Shown: positions 5,852 to 13,318 of the stretch, piece after piece
Layout of the letters: the number at the start of each line of letters is the position of its first letter
Position numbering within the stretch: the first letter of the stretch is position 1
From: a virus
Strand: one strand, 5' to 3'
IMG/VR virus record: IMGVR_UViG_3300035698_025338
Location: 1 to 25,203 of that record
Length of the DNA stretch: 25,203 nucleotides
Translations under genes and position numbers: made by a program
Notes under the pieces: model-generated
Told to the model about the DNA's origin: nothing
The model's database searches: none
What the model saw: the letters and a program-made list of their open reading frames with translations, nothing else

Positions 5852-7903
5852 TTACGCACCAACAGCTTTAATCATGCCGCGATGATCCTGCTCACGAACA
5901 CCCAGGTCAAAGTAAACCCGAAACCACAAACCCAGCGTGTTGAAATCAGTCTCGCCGCGTTCAACTGTTGGAGTGCGTTTACCTTTGAGATAGCCGATCT
6001 CCCAAGTATCCACGGTCTGCGGATCACCGAACAAATACCACCCAGTCTGAGAGTTGCCCGTATACCCGGCATTCCCGAGATATGGCGAACTTACTACCTG
6101 CAGGTTTTCATCGGCAAGTACGTTCAATGCCGGACGCACAGTGTTGTCGGATCCACCACTCATTATCAAAGTCGCGCCCTGAGTGAGTTCGATTGCCAGG
6201 TGTTTAAGTGCTGTCGGCACCAGCATGAAACGCGGCTCAACACTGATGGGCTGACCGTCGGCGTCGACCTGATCAAGGAACAACTGAATCGCTTTCTTGA
6301 GACTATCAGCTGAAAGCGCTGAAGTAGCTCCGCCAAAGGTATTATTGTGACCTGTATGGAACAATGCCTTACCGTCAGCTTGAACCGGATTGCTCAGTAG
6401 TCTGCTGAAGAACAGCTGATCGATCAGTCGGGCTGCCCGGTTACCCATGGCGGTTGGAACTTTCATAAACGCCCCCAGATCATCATTGATAATCATTTTG
6501 CGGGTCAGGCAGAACTTCTTACCGTAGGTGTCAAGCTGGTTCTTGGCAGTTTCCTCTGCAACTCCACCCTCTTTGATCTCTCCATCTGCGGCAATTGGCA
6601 AAAGATCACCAACATCAGTCAGACGGAATCGGTCGTTCTCCTTGAAGTCGTTCAAGTCTCCGGTCGAACACAAGCGGGTTGCAATCACCGGCTGAGCCTT
6701 GTAACTCTGCAGCAGTTTTTTGTTCGCCACATTGCTCAGGATACCCGGCAAGCTGACACTCGAAAATGCCGCTCGGATGGTTTCGTTGTCGAAGCCACGT
6801 GAAGTCGGGATACCGTCAAGTTTCATGCATTCAACAATCATCTGACGCAACGGCATATCCATTTCGCTCATGCCAGCTTCAACCGCCGGAGCACCGTAAC
6901 TTTTTTCCAGCGAATCAGCGTCAACGCCAACCCGCAGGCACATCGCTGCTTCCAGGCTTTTGCGCATCTCGCCGCCCTCAGGTTTGCTTTTGACCGAGAT
7001 ATTCACATCGGCACTTGGTCGTTCCGCTCTCATAGTTTCCAGAACCTTGGATGTGACTATTTCAGGCATCCAGCCTGCGCTGATAGCCTCACGTTCAATT
7101 TCCGGGAAATCCCCGTCACAGATAAACTGGATTGCCGATACCCGTTCGCGTTCAGCTTTCACCGCTGACTGAGCCGCATCCTGCGCTTGCGCCTGAATGG
7201 TCGGAGGAGTCGCCATGGATTCGGCTTTTTTTGTTTCTTTGGTGTCGGTTTCTTCCGGCTTTTTGTCCTTGGTTTCAGGTTTCTTTTCGGGTTTGGTTTC
7301 CGGCTGTTCAGGCTTTTTCTCCTGTACTTCCGGCTTTACGTTTTTGTTTTCTACCTCGGTTTTAACTTCTTCTTTTGGCATATTGTCTCCTTTGCCTGTT
7401 ATGGTTGAAGGTTGATTGAGTTTGAAACTTGCGGTTACTTTCATGGTGGTTTTTGCGTCAGCTCCGACCGCTACGACAGAAATTTCACGCAGTATCGATA
7501 CTTTGATGTGATAGAACGGCCCGTCGAAACTCTGACCATTAATCTCTCGAGACGCTTTGACCAGTTCTGCATCCACAACATCCGCACCGATGGAGAGTTG
7601 CCAATCGGCTCCGGCCTTGCTCTGCGCCACGATATCCTTGGCGTCCTCACTTTCGGAAATTATCTGACCATTTATCTCCAAAGTGTTGTCTTTAACCAAA
7701 GCAGCAACAACTCCGACTCGCGCAGCGGTCTTGTTCTGATGGTTTGCCAAGAGCGGAACGCTGTCGGGCAGTTCCATACCAGCAAGGTCTACCACAACCG
7801 GGTGTTTCCAGCCCGGCAGGTTCATTTTGCCGCCGCTGTAGGCAAGCCCCATCACTTTCGGGATTGCTCCACCTGCTGCTTCTATCAGCAGAAAATCACT
7901 CAT
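5852..7903 (-). CDS. Fused prohead protease-major capsid protein
   Basis: A 683-residue single polypeptide. Residues 1-155 are a prohead protease domain: PLLANHQNKTAARVG with H55, GADWQLSIGADV with S104, and LREISVVAVGADAK with E140 at the places where the S78/U35-type serine proteases have their catalytic residues. Residues about 170-230 are a Lys/Glu/Pro/Thr-rich low-complexity linker (for example PEKKPETKDKKPEETDTKE). The rest (about 240-683) is a Mu gpT-like capsid protein with LRQMIVECMKLDG, FKENDRFRLTDVGDLLP, GNRAARLIDQLFFSRLLSNP, FMLVPTALKHLAIEL and a final WEIGYLKGKRTPTVERGE segment. The protease is expected to mature the prohead and cut itself free. AGGAG precedes the ATG, which overlaps the end of the 48-residue gene. 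Protease-capsid fusions are known but a minority arrangement. Confidence 0.92.
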   Translation of the reverse strand: MSDFLLIEAAGGAIPKVMGLAYSGGKMNLPGWKHPVVVDLAGMELPDSVPLLANHQNKTAARVGVVAALVKDNTLEINGQIISESEDAKDIVAQSKAGADWQLSIGADVVDAELVKASREINGQSFDGPFYHIKVSILREISVVAVGADAKTTMKVTASFKLNQPSTITGKGDNMPKEEVKTEVENKNVKPEVQEKKPEQPETKPEKKPETKDKKPEETDTKETKKAESMATPPTIQAQAQDAAQSAVKAERERVSAIQFICDGDFPEIEREAISAGWMPEIVTSKVLETMRAERPSADVNISVKSKPEGGEMRKSLEAAMCLRVGVDADSLEKSYGAPAVEAGMSEMDMPLRQMIVECMKLDGIPTSRGFDNETIRAAFSSVSLPGILSNVANKKLLQSYKAQPVIATRLCSTGDLNDFKENDRFRLTDVGDLLPIAADGEIKEGGVAEETAKNQLDTYGKKFCLTRKMIINDDLGAFMKVPTAMGNRAARLIDQLFFSRLLSNPVQADGKALFHTGHNNTFGGATSALSADSLKKAIQLFLDQVDADGQPISVEPRFMLVPTALKHLAIELTQGATLIMSGGSDNTVRPALNVLADENLQVVSSPYLGNAGYTGNSQTGWYLFGDPQTVDTWEIGYLKGKRTPTVERGETDFNTLGLWFRVYFDLGVREQDHRGMIKAVGA

Positions 7904-8042
7904 TTAATACTCCTTTTTTGTTAGTTAGAAATCCACCTTGCTTTGCTACGCTTTGCCGCGCATCGCCCAGCAGGGCCAGAGCACGCCGAGCTATATCTCG
8001 CTCACTAGGAGAAAGCCCGATTATGATTATTTTTCCTTCCAT
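7896..8042 (-). CDS. Small 48-residue overlapping gene between RAMP-like and capsid genes
   Basis: ATG at 8042 opens a 48-codon frame reading MEGKIIIIGLSPSERDIARR and then ALALLGDARQSVAKQGGFL, ending VLNE and TGA at 7896. It overlaps the last 16 bases of the upstream gene and the first 8 bases of the capsid gene (ATGAGTGA), an arrangement typical of coupled phage genes. GGTGA lies just before the start. The product is a likely amphipathic helix (ERDIARRALALLGDARQSVA). I do not recognise a family. A degenerate copy of part of its DNA lies upstream of the preceding gene (8604-8665), so an alternative reading is a repeated intergenic element that happens to be open. Confidence 0.5.
   Translation of the reverse strand: MEGKIIIIGLSPSERDIARRALALLGDARQSVAKQGGFLTNKKGVLNE
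7936..7987 (-). repeat. Degenerate ~50-bp repeat, copy A
   Basis: Shares with copy B (8604-8665), in the same order and orientation, the blocks CCTTG-TTTGC, GCTTTGCCGC, ATCGCC, GCAGGGCC and ACGCC (plus-strand reading) separated by short differing stretches. It ends just before the ribosome site of the capsid gene. Confidence 0.5.
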
Positions 8043-8596
8043 AAAGTCACCACAAACTTACCGAATGGCCCCTTACAGTCAGGACGAAAATCACCGAGAC
8101 CTATCCGCTTTCCGGATGCGTCAATGATTTCGCGAAGCAAAGCTGCGCTCATGATTTCCTCATCGAGATAAGCGGTAAACTCCAGTTCCCAATCATTGAA
8201 TTTGGGTCTATGAGCAAGAATGCGACCTCCGGTGGATGGGATGCGTACAGCCCGCGTGTCAACTTCCCATCCCTCTTTGGTTTTTATTGGAATTTCGACT
8301 CCTTCTATTTCAAGACAGGCGGGAATCAGACTGCTTTTCAAGGTGGTGACTTTGCTCTTGCCTGCCTTGAAAAATTTTCCGCCATCAATAATGGAGCGAA
8401 ACAAATTGGGCTGCGGAATCATTGGATTTCCATTGTTTCCGATATAGAGCTTTTTACTTGCCTGTTCTTTGGGGCTGCCTTTGTCACCGACTGTCGCCAC
8501 TCGGCTACCGTTACTTGCTGAAAGCTGCGCCTCGTCAGTGAAGCGGTTGCAGATTAACGGAGTTGTTCCTGTGATTTTGATTCTGATTTCTTTCAT
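8027..8596 (-). CDS. Unrecognised phage protein, possibly RAMP/Cas7-like fold
   Basis: I choose the ATG at 8596 (AAGGATG 5-11 bases upstream) over the longer frame, whose first 22 residues come from a repeated intergenic element. The 189-residue product starts MKEIRIKITGTTPLICNRFT and continues with PMIPQPNLFRSIIDGGKFF, TTLKSSLIPACLEIEGVEIPI (in parts TTLKSSLIP and ACLEIEGVEIPI), VRIPSTGGRILAHRPKFNDW, and ends with a Gly-rich RIGLGDFRPDCKGPFGKFVV. A first strand with I-x-G-x-TPLL, an IP...SIIDGGKFF helix and a late GlGd/r-G-x-G segment are features shared with RAMP-type (RRM-like) proteins such as Cas7/Csf2. No catalytic residue is evident. It sits between the portal and capsid protease genes, an unusual place for such a protein. 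The fold assignment is inference; the function is unknown. Confidence 0.75.
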   Translation of the reverse strand: MKEIRIKITGTTPLICNRFTDEAQLSASNGSRVATVGDKGSPKEQASKKLYIGNNGNPMIPQPNLFRSIIDGGKFFKAGKSKVTTLKSSLIPACLEIEGVEIPIKTKEGWEVDTRAVRIPSTGGRILAHRPKFNDWELEFTAYLDEEIMSAALLREIIDASGKRIGLGDFRPDCKGPFGKFVVTLWKEK

Positions 8597-8603
8597 AAAA
8601 CAT

Positions 8604-8665
8604 CCTTGGTTTGCATTGACGTGCTTTGCCGCTGATCGCCTTTGTCCGCAGGGCCTCGCCACGCC
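8604..8665 (-). repeat. Degenerate ~50-bp repeat, copy B
   Basis: Second copy of the element described at 7936-7987, located between the portal stop (8671) and the ribosome site of the RAMP-like gene. It is longer than copy A by two short insertions and has no ATG-started open frame equivalent to the 48-residue gene. Confidence 0.5.
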
Positions 8666-8670
8666 TGGGT

Positions 8671-10158
8671 TTATTTATTCTTTTGGTTTTGAATCATATC
8701 TTCCGGTTCAAAACCATCATTTTCTTCTAGTTCAATTAGTTGCTGTGACTCTTGCAGATTATTGGAAATGGGTATGCCAAGTTCTCGCATCAACCTCAAT
8801 TCCTTACCCCTCTGGCGTATAACAGAGAGATAATCACGTCCATCACGAGCACACTCCGCGGCGAGAGTTGTAGTGTTGTTTTCAAGCCTAACTTTTTGAG
8901 ATTTAGACTCTTTAAGCGGATCAACATGAACAAACGCATCCCAGTACCAAACACGCCTTGGATAATGTGCCAATTTGAACGGCAACCTTGAAGGCGATGC
9001 CCGCGCCAGAGAATACTCACGCATCCATACGATAAATAGCTGATTGAGAACTTCAGTTTCCCAAAAACTGCGGTCAACCATGATTGATTTGTGGTAGATC
9101 TGATTGTCCAGACGACCAGAGGCGTAATTGAAGCCGGAAAAATCTCCGGCTACACTGCCGTAAGTCGAACAGACGCATCTGGCGATCTCGCTTAAAATCA
9201 CCTTGACGAATTCAGCATGACTGGAGGCAGGCTGTTTCGGATCAAGCTGATCGAGTTTCCATCCAGCCGGAGCGGTCAACATCATATTGCGCTCCAGTGG
9301 AATGATATCCATCGGCTCAACTTCGTCACTTTCACCGTTTGGCGGAGCGTCAGTATAAAGAATCGCCGCGAAATCCGCCGCCGCCTCAGCCGCACTCAGC
9401 ACCGCCAGATTATACCGGCGTAATTGAGCAAATAACGGCAGTGCCGACGTGAGTTCCGGCACTCCCCGATGCAAGCCGGGTCTATCCTGACGAAAAATGT
9501 GCAGCATGAATTCTGCCGGGACTGATATCGCCTCTTCGCCAGGAGCGTAGTGGACATCGCCGGGATGGTATTTCATTACCCGGTAATTATCAGGATTGCC
9601 CCAGGTATCAAAACTGATGCCATCGACGCATTTATCATCTTCCTGCCAGATAAGTTCACTACCGATCCGGTCTGCCTCAATCAGCATCAGATCAAGTTTG
9701 ACATCATGATGAATTTTTGGATTAGTCGACATCACCGCGAAAGATTCGCCATCCTGGCACCGGGCCATTCGCATAGTACGCAGTTTCGAAGCCAGGCGCA
9801 CCGCCTCGCTCCACTGCATGAATTCAGTTTCAACTTCGTCATTGAAATCCTCGTCGCCAGTGAGCATTTGCAATCTTGGCCCAGTGCCGATGCAGTCGTT
9901 AGCCAGCATCTGAACTAGTCCCTTGGCGTAGGAGTTATTCGCTACTTCATAGCGTGATCGCATCCGCAGAGTCCGTCGCACATCGGGCGATGCTTCCATG
10001 TCAGCCGAAAGATGATCCGCCGCAGCCCAATGCCGGGCATTATCGTGCGTAGTCTGCGCCGCGTCAAATCGTCCACGAACAACAGGTCGAACACCGTAAC
10101 CCGGGGCCTGGATTTGCGGCTTTCTACTTTGGAATATTGATTTTAACTTTTGTATCAT
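8671..10158 (-). CDS. Portal protein, lambda gpB family
   Basis: A 495-residue protein with the lambda-type portal pattern (PF05136). It has an N-terminal FDAAQTTHDNARHWAAADHL, an SPDVRRTLRMRSRYEVANNSYAKGL arginine-rich segment (SPDVRRTLRMRSRYEV then ANNSYAKGL), DCIGTGPRLQ, FMQWSEAVRLA, MLIEADRI, HIFRQDRPGLHRGVPEL, FAAILYTDAPP, and YGSVAGDFSGFNYASGRL, a highly typical gpB motif, followed by RSFWETEVLNQLFIVWM. Twelve copies form the DNA channel at one capsid vertex. The length is normal for the family. AGGAT precedes the ATG, whose A is directly after the stop of the upstream 66-residue gene. The pairing with a GpA-type terminase is consistent. Confidence 0.95.
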   Translation of the reverse strand: MIQKLKSIFQSRKPQIQAPGYGVRPVVRGRFDAAQTTHDNARHWAAADHLSADMEASPDVRRTLRMRSRYEVANNSYAKGLVQMLANDCIGTGPRLQMLTGDEDFNDEVETEFMQWSEAVRLASKLRTMRMARCQDGESFAVMSTNPKIHHDVKLDLMLIEADRIGSELIWQEDDKCVDGISFDTWGNPDNYRVMKYHPGDVHYAPGEEAISVPAEFMLHIFRQDRPGLHRGVPELTSALPLFAQLRRYNLAVLSAAEAAADFAAILYTDAPPNGESDEVEPMDIIPLERNMMLTAPAGWKLDQLDPKQPASSHAEFVKVILSEIARCVCSTYGSVAGDFSGFNYASGRLDNQIYHKSIMVDRSFWETEVLNQLFIVWMREYSLARASPSRLPFKLAHYPRRVWYWDAFVHVDPLKESKSQKVRLENNTTTLAAECARDGRDYLSVIRQRGKELRLMRELGIPISNNLQESQQLIELEENDGFEPEDMIQNQKNK

Positions 10159-10359
10159 TTACGATCCTGAGTGTGATAGTTTGCTGATTTTTAGGCCGGA
10201 ATTTTTACGTTTTACGGCTTTTTTCCCTTCGAGGTAATTGTCCACAGCGATCTGGTCTTTCAGCGAATGCTGCTCAAACTCACCACTGTCATTTCTCGCC
10301 CGTTTCGGATTCGAAGCGTTGTCCTTGATGTTTTGAGATAAATCAGCTCCATCTGTCAT
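10159..10359 (-). CDS. Small hydrophilic protein before portal
   Basis: A 66-residue, highly charged protein: MTDGADLSQNIKDNASNPKR, NDSGEFEQHSLKDQIAVDNY, LEGKKAVKRKNSGLKISKLS. It lies in the position where lambda encodes gpW (between terminase and portal) but shows no clear gpW motif. GGGAGG is about 6 bases upstream of its ATG. Its stop touches the portal ATG (TAA at 10159-10161, ATG at 10156-10158). The SGEFEQHSLKDQIAVDNYL stretch is similar to short Mu/lambda-type proteins with unknown function. No function assigned. Confidence 0.75.
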   Translation of the reverse strand: MTDGADLSQNIKDNASNPKRARNDSGEFEQHSLKDQIAVDNYLEGKKAVKRKNSGLKISKLSHSGS

Positions 10360-10460
10360 TTAAGCCTCCCTTTGTTCTTAAGTCTGATTATTCCATTAGC
10401 GAGAATCTGCGCCACTTCCTTCATTTTGTCCGATTTCTCGGGGTGAATTTTTTCAGCCAT
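10356..10460 (-). CDS. Small 34-residue ORF at the head of the morphogenesis operon
   Basis: ATG at 10460 preceded by AAAGGAAT; the product begins MAEKIHPEKSDKMKEVAQIL and ends ANGIIRLKNKGRLK. The stop overlaps the ATG of the next gene (ATGA), and the GGGAGG ribosome site of that gene lies inside this frame. The peptide should form one basic amphipathic helix. The good ribosome site and the coupled junction argue that it is translated. No family recognised. Confidence 0.6.
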   Translation of the reverse strand: MAEKIHPEKSDKMKEVAQILANGIIRLKNKGRLK

Positions 10461-10785
10461 TTTCATTCCTTTCAAAAAAATCATGTGCCTCTACTATTCA
10501 TATTCAACAGAAAAGTGATTTTGGCTGAGATATACGGGGGATGGAAGTGTTTTTAATTGAAATTTCTTTTAGCTTGAGGGAGAAGAAAAAACAATAAAAA
10601 TGGGAGATATGTCTTTTTTTGATAAAATCAATCAAAACCCATTTGTTTACTATGCGTTTTGAAGAAAAATATCAAATAAAATGAAATAATTACTTGAAAA
10701 AACGAAACATAAATTTATGTTCATTATTAGCGGCTGAGAACTTATTCCCCCATCATCACCCCTCCCCATAGTTCTCAGTCGTTTT
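10461..10785. other. 325-bp AT-rich gap between terminase and morphogenesis genes
   Basis: No convincing gene longer than about 20 codons. It holds a long inverted repeat next to the terminase stop (separate entry), a perfect 16-bp palindrome AACATAAATTTATGTT at 10706-10721 followed on the minus strand by CG and TTTTTT (terminator-like but AT-only), and T/A-rich DNA up to the ribosome site of the 34-residue gene. On the plus strand a 20-codon frame (10599-10661) follows GGGAG-like sequence but is too short to support. A late promoter or RNA processing site is plausible; no clear -35/-10 pair was seen. Confidence 0.55.
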
Positions 10786-10787
10786 TT
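10731..10787. terminator. Inverted repeat with T-run just after the terminase gene
   Basis: Arms CGGCTGAGAACT (10731-10742) and AGTTCTCAGTCG (10770-10781) pair over 12 positions with one G-T type mismatch, and enclose a 27-nt loop that is C-rich on the plus strand (GGGG-A-GGGG..GGGGG on the minus strand). Six Ts follow on the plus strand (10782-10787), so as an intrinsic terminator it faces plus-strand (antisense) transcription. On the minus strand it would form a large stem-loop directly downstream of the terminase stop. Confidence 0.55.
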
Positions 10788-13128
10788 ATCTTTTGTTTCT
10801 CCGCATCTCTGAAAGCTTAATTTTTTCGCGTGTGATTCTGCTACTCCCAGACTCACGGTTACCACCTCTCCGACTTGAAAGTTTTACCGGGGCTTTGCGT
10901 TGTCTGGTTCCGGCACCTAATTCAGGCATAGTGGCTCCGAGCATGGACGCACTGACGGCGCAGCCGACGAGACAATCAAGAAAGTGATTGTCGTTATGCT
11001 GAGGGCGGATTTTCCATTCGTCAACGACCCGGCCTCGTCCAGCTGTCTTGACTCGGTACTCGGCGATCAGATGTTCGGCGATCAGCTGATGCTGGAGCGG
11101 AGCTCTTCCGTAAAATGTCAAATTACCCTTATCTCCGATGGCTACGGCCAGTCTGGCATGAATGAAAGATTTCCAGAAGTTGGTATCGTAAATCACATGC
11201 CGGATGGCTCGTTTGCCGGTCACATTTGGAATCATCCAATTCAGGCCAAGACGGTCGCCAGGCTTTTTGCGATACTCAGTCATTGGTTTGGATGATGCGC
11301 CAACGTATCGACCATGTGACGGCAGGATGATATTCGAGTATGTGCTCTGGCGGCAGAACTGATAAACGATGTCTGTGCTCTGTCCCCAGTTGGCGTCGAT
11401 CATGGCGCGTTCGACTTTGAACATTGCTCCATCTTCACGTTGCCATTCACGCGATAGATAATCATCCGTCAAAGCTGTCAATGCCGCATACAAACCGCCT
11501 TCAAATCCAGCCTGCGGAAAAACGCTTTGAATTGTCGGATTGGCATCCGCAAGCGAATACTGTCTGCGCTTTTGATCCGGCCATGCGCCGTAGTCGATTA
11601 CCGCACCGGTGAATTCATCACTCCAAGCGGCAACCACATAAAAAAGCAATGACTTCTGGACATCAATAAACATTGTAAGCTTATCGCAGGCCAATGGAAT
11701 GCGCCCTCGTTTCAGTCCGCTGACTTTTGAGGCTATTTCATCCACAGTCAAAAGTGATTCATCGCTATCGTCATCCGGCAATGGATCATTCTGGTACTCG
11801 CTACGGAATGCGGATTCATCCTGAAATTTCAAATTCATCGCATGCTGCAATGCTGAGATTTCGTCATGATTGTATCGCGCGTCCCAGGATATTTCCGCAC
11901 CGGCATCCATCGCTTCTTGATTAGCCTTGTAAAAATCGGTCGCAACCTGGAAGTTGCCGTCAGTACGCAGTGACTCAGCTCTGATTTCGGCATATTGTTC
12001 CCAGAGCTTCATGTTTTCCGGGAACTTATTAACCATCCGCGCCTTTTCACCATTCCAGTCAGGATGCTTGTTTTTGTCAAGAATAGTATCAGCCATATCG
12101 CCTGGTCGAATGATGGTGCATGGCATTACGCCGGATATTTTCTGTCCGGGACCAGCTAAGCCAAGGATGTCTCCTGCCAATACCCGGATGCGTTTGCGAG
12201 TCTGCTCCAGACTCCCGGCACTCTCGCTGGTTTGCGGATCGTCAATAATCACCAGAGAGGGACGAACGCTCCGACCATCGGAACGTTTGTATTTCATTCC
12301 ACGAATACGTCCGGTGATCCCAGCGACTCGAACGATGATACCGCTGGATTTGCTCTTTTTGATAGTCGGCAGAACAATTTCATTGCTCGTCCAGGTAATC
12401 CGAGTACGCATTCCCTGATACAACTGCCCGGCACACCGATTGGCGATTCCTTCAAGCTGCGCAACCGGATAGCAAACTTCCGGAAAATCAGTCGCCAATA
12501 TCTCATTGACTTCCAGCTCGGTTTTAATACTGTCAAGAATCTCCAGTGCAGCCGATTCGGTTGATCCAATCAGCGCCACAAACTCACGGTGACCATAAAG
12601 CATGGCCCATAAACAGGCCGCTTCTGCAAGACTCGTCTTTCCCATACCACGCGGGAGAGCCAAGGCAAATAAGCCGCCGCTTAAAACCGCAGTTTCGATT
12701 TTCTCAATCACTTTGATATGGTCAGGAGACCAGGTCAAAGAGAATGTTGCAGGGAAATAACTCTCGCAATATAATTGAAAATTACGTTCACAGTCAGCTT
12801 TCCGCTGCAAGTTGACAACTTCCGGCAAAGCTCCGATGTCGCGCCCGGATAACGATTGTTCTGCTTGTCGCTGTCGTTCGGCATCCCGGCGTTCGTCATA
12901 TGAACGAGACGTCGCATCGTTTTGCGGACGGTGTTTATGATCACACATCCAGGCAAAATATTTTACCAGATTGATATTCCGTGAATTGTCAGATGCCGCG
13001 ATACGAAAACCAACCCGGTTAAAGTCCCGGTAGATTCGCGCCTGTGGCAAAACAAATCCCTGTTGGGTGGAATTTATCAGTCGCGCCACTTCCACCGGGC
13101 GCATTGAATTTGGATTAATTGGTGGCAT
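10786..13128 (-). CDS. Terminase large subunit, GpA family
   Basis: A 780-residue packaging motor. Walker A is LPRGMGKT (158-165), Walker B LVIIDDP (292-298). Nuclease-domain acidic residues are likely D489 (MFIDVQ), D578 (MIDANWGQ) and D718 (HNDNHFLDCLVG). Between them are GRIRGMKYKRSDGRSVRPSL and PGDMADTILD, typical of lambda gpA-type terminases (PF05876). The family cuts concatemers and drives DNA into the prohead. Residues 1-110 precede the ATPase and contain RPVEVARLIN...RIYRDFNRVGFRI...NINLVKYFAWM, a pattern reminiscent of terminase small-subunit HTH domains. The ATG at 13128 overlaps the end of the upstream 67-residue gene by 14 bases. Confidence 0.95.
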   Translation of the reverse strand: MPPINPNSMRPVEVARLINSTQQGFVLPQARIYRDFNRVGFRIAASDNSRNINLVKYFAWMCDHKHRPQNDATSRSYDERRDAERQRQAEQSLSGRDIGALPEVVNLQRKADCERNFQLYCESYFPATFSLTWSPDHIKVIEKIETAVLSGGLFALALPRGMGKTSLAEAACLWAMLYGHREFVALIGSTESAALEILDSIKTELEVNEILATDFPEVCYPVAQLEGIANRCAGQLYQGMRTRITWTSNEIVLPTIKKSKSSGIIVRVAGITGRIRGMKYKRSDGRSVRPSLVIIDDPQTSESAGSLEQTRKRIRVLAGDILGLAGPGQKISGVMPCTIIRPGDMADTILDKNKHPDWNGEKARMVNKFPENMKLWEQYAEIRAESLRTDGNFQVATDFYKANQEAMDAGAEISWDARYNHDEISALQHAMNLKFQDESAFRSEYQNDPLPDDDSDESLLTVDEIASKVSGLKRGRIPLACDKLTMFIDVQKSLLFYVVAAWSDEFTGAVIDYGAWPDQKRRQYSLADANPTIQSVFPQAGFEGGLYAALTALTDDYLSREWQREDGAMFKVERAMIDANWGQSTDIVYQFCRQSTYSNIILPSHGRYVGASSKPMTEYRKKPGDRLGLNWMIPNVTGKRAIRHVIYDTNFWKSFIHARLAVAIGDKGNLTFYGRAPLQHQLIAEHLIAEYRVKTAGRGRVVDEWKIRPQHNDNHFLDCLVGCAVSASMLGATMPELGAGTRQRKAPVKLSSRRGGNRESGSSRITREKIKLSEMRRNKR

Positions 13129-13318
13129 CGTCTGAAGTCTCCTTTATTAGCCAGGCACCGTATTCAATCAGATTGAACGTTCCGTCCGGGTTGCGTGGTG
13201 CGCCGGATTCAACATCCGACGCCAGCGTTTGGGTTGTAATGGTTCTGCTTCCTGCCTGCTTGAGCAATTTGACTAGCATCTCCGGCGGCAATGAAGTTAG
13301 AGAGAGTGAATTATCCAT
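13115..13318 (-). CDS. Small TerS-like protein upstream of the terminase
   Basis: A 67-residue protein: PPEMLVKLLKQAGSRTITTQ, TLASDVESGAPRNPDGTFNL, IEYGAWLIKE. The order of a short helix, a T-x-x-TL helix, a G-x-P-x-NPDGT turn and an NLIxYxAWLxxE end is similar to phage terminase small subunits of the gpNu1 HTH type and to short DNA-packaging proteins. It overlaps the methyltransferase gene by 8 bases upstream and the large terminase by 14 bases downstream, so it is part of one coupled operon. Identification as TerS is inference from position and pattern; the protein is much shorter than lambda Nu1 (about 180 residues). Confidence 0.7.
   Translation of the reverse strand: MDNSLSLTSLPPEMLVKLLKQAGSRTITTQTLASDVESGAPRNPDGTFNLIEYGAWLIKETSDDATN

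Noticed and set aside
5765-6313. 182-codon plus-strand frame
   Set aside because: Lies opposite the capsid gene's C-terminal coding region; composition follows from the complementary strand.
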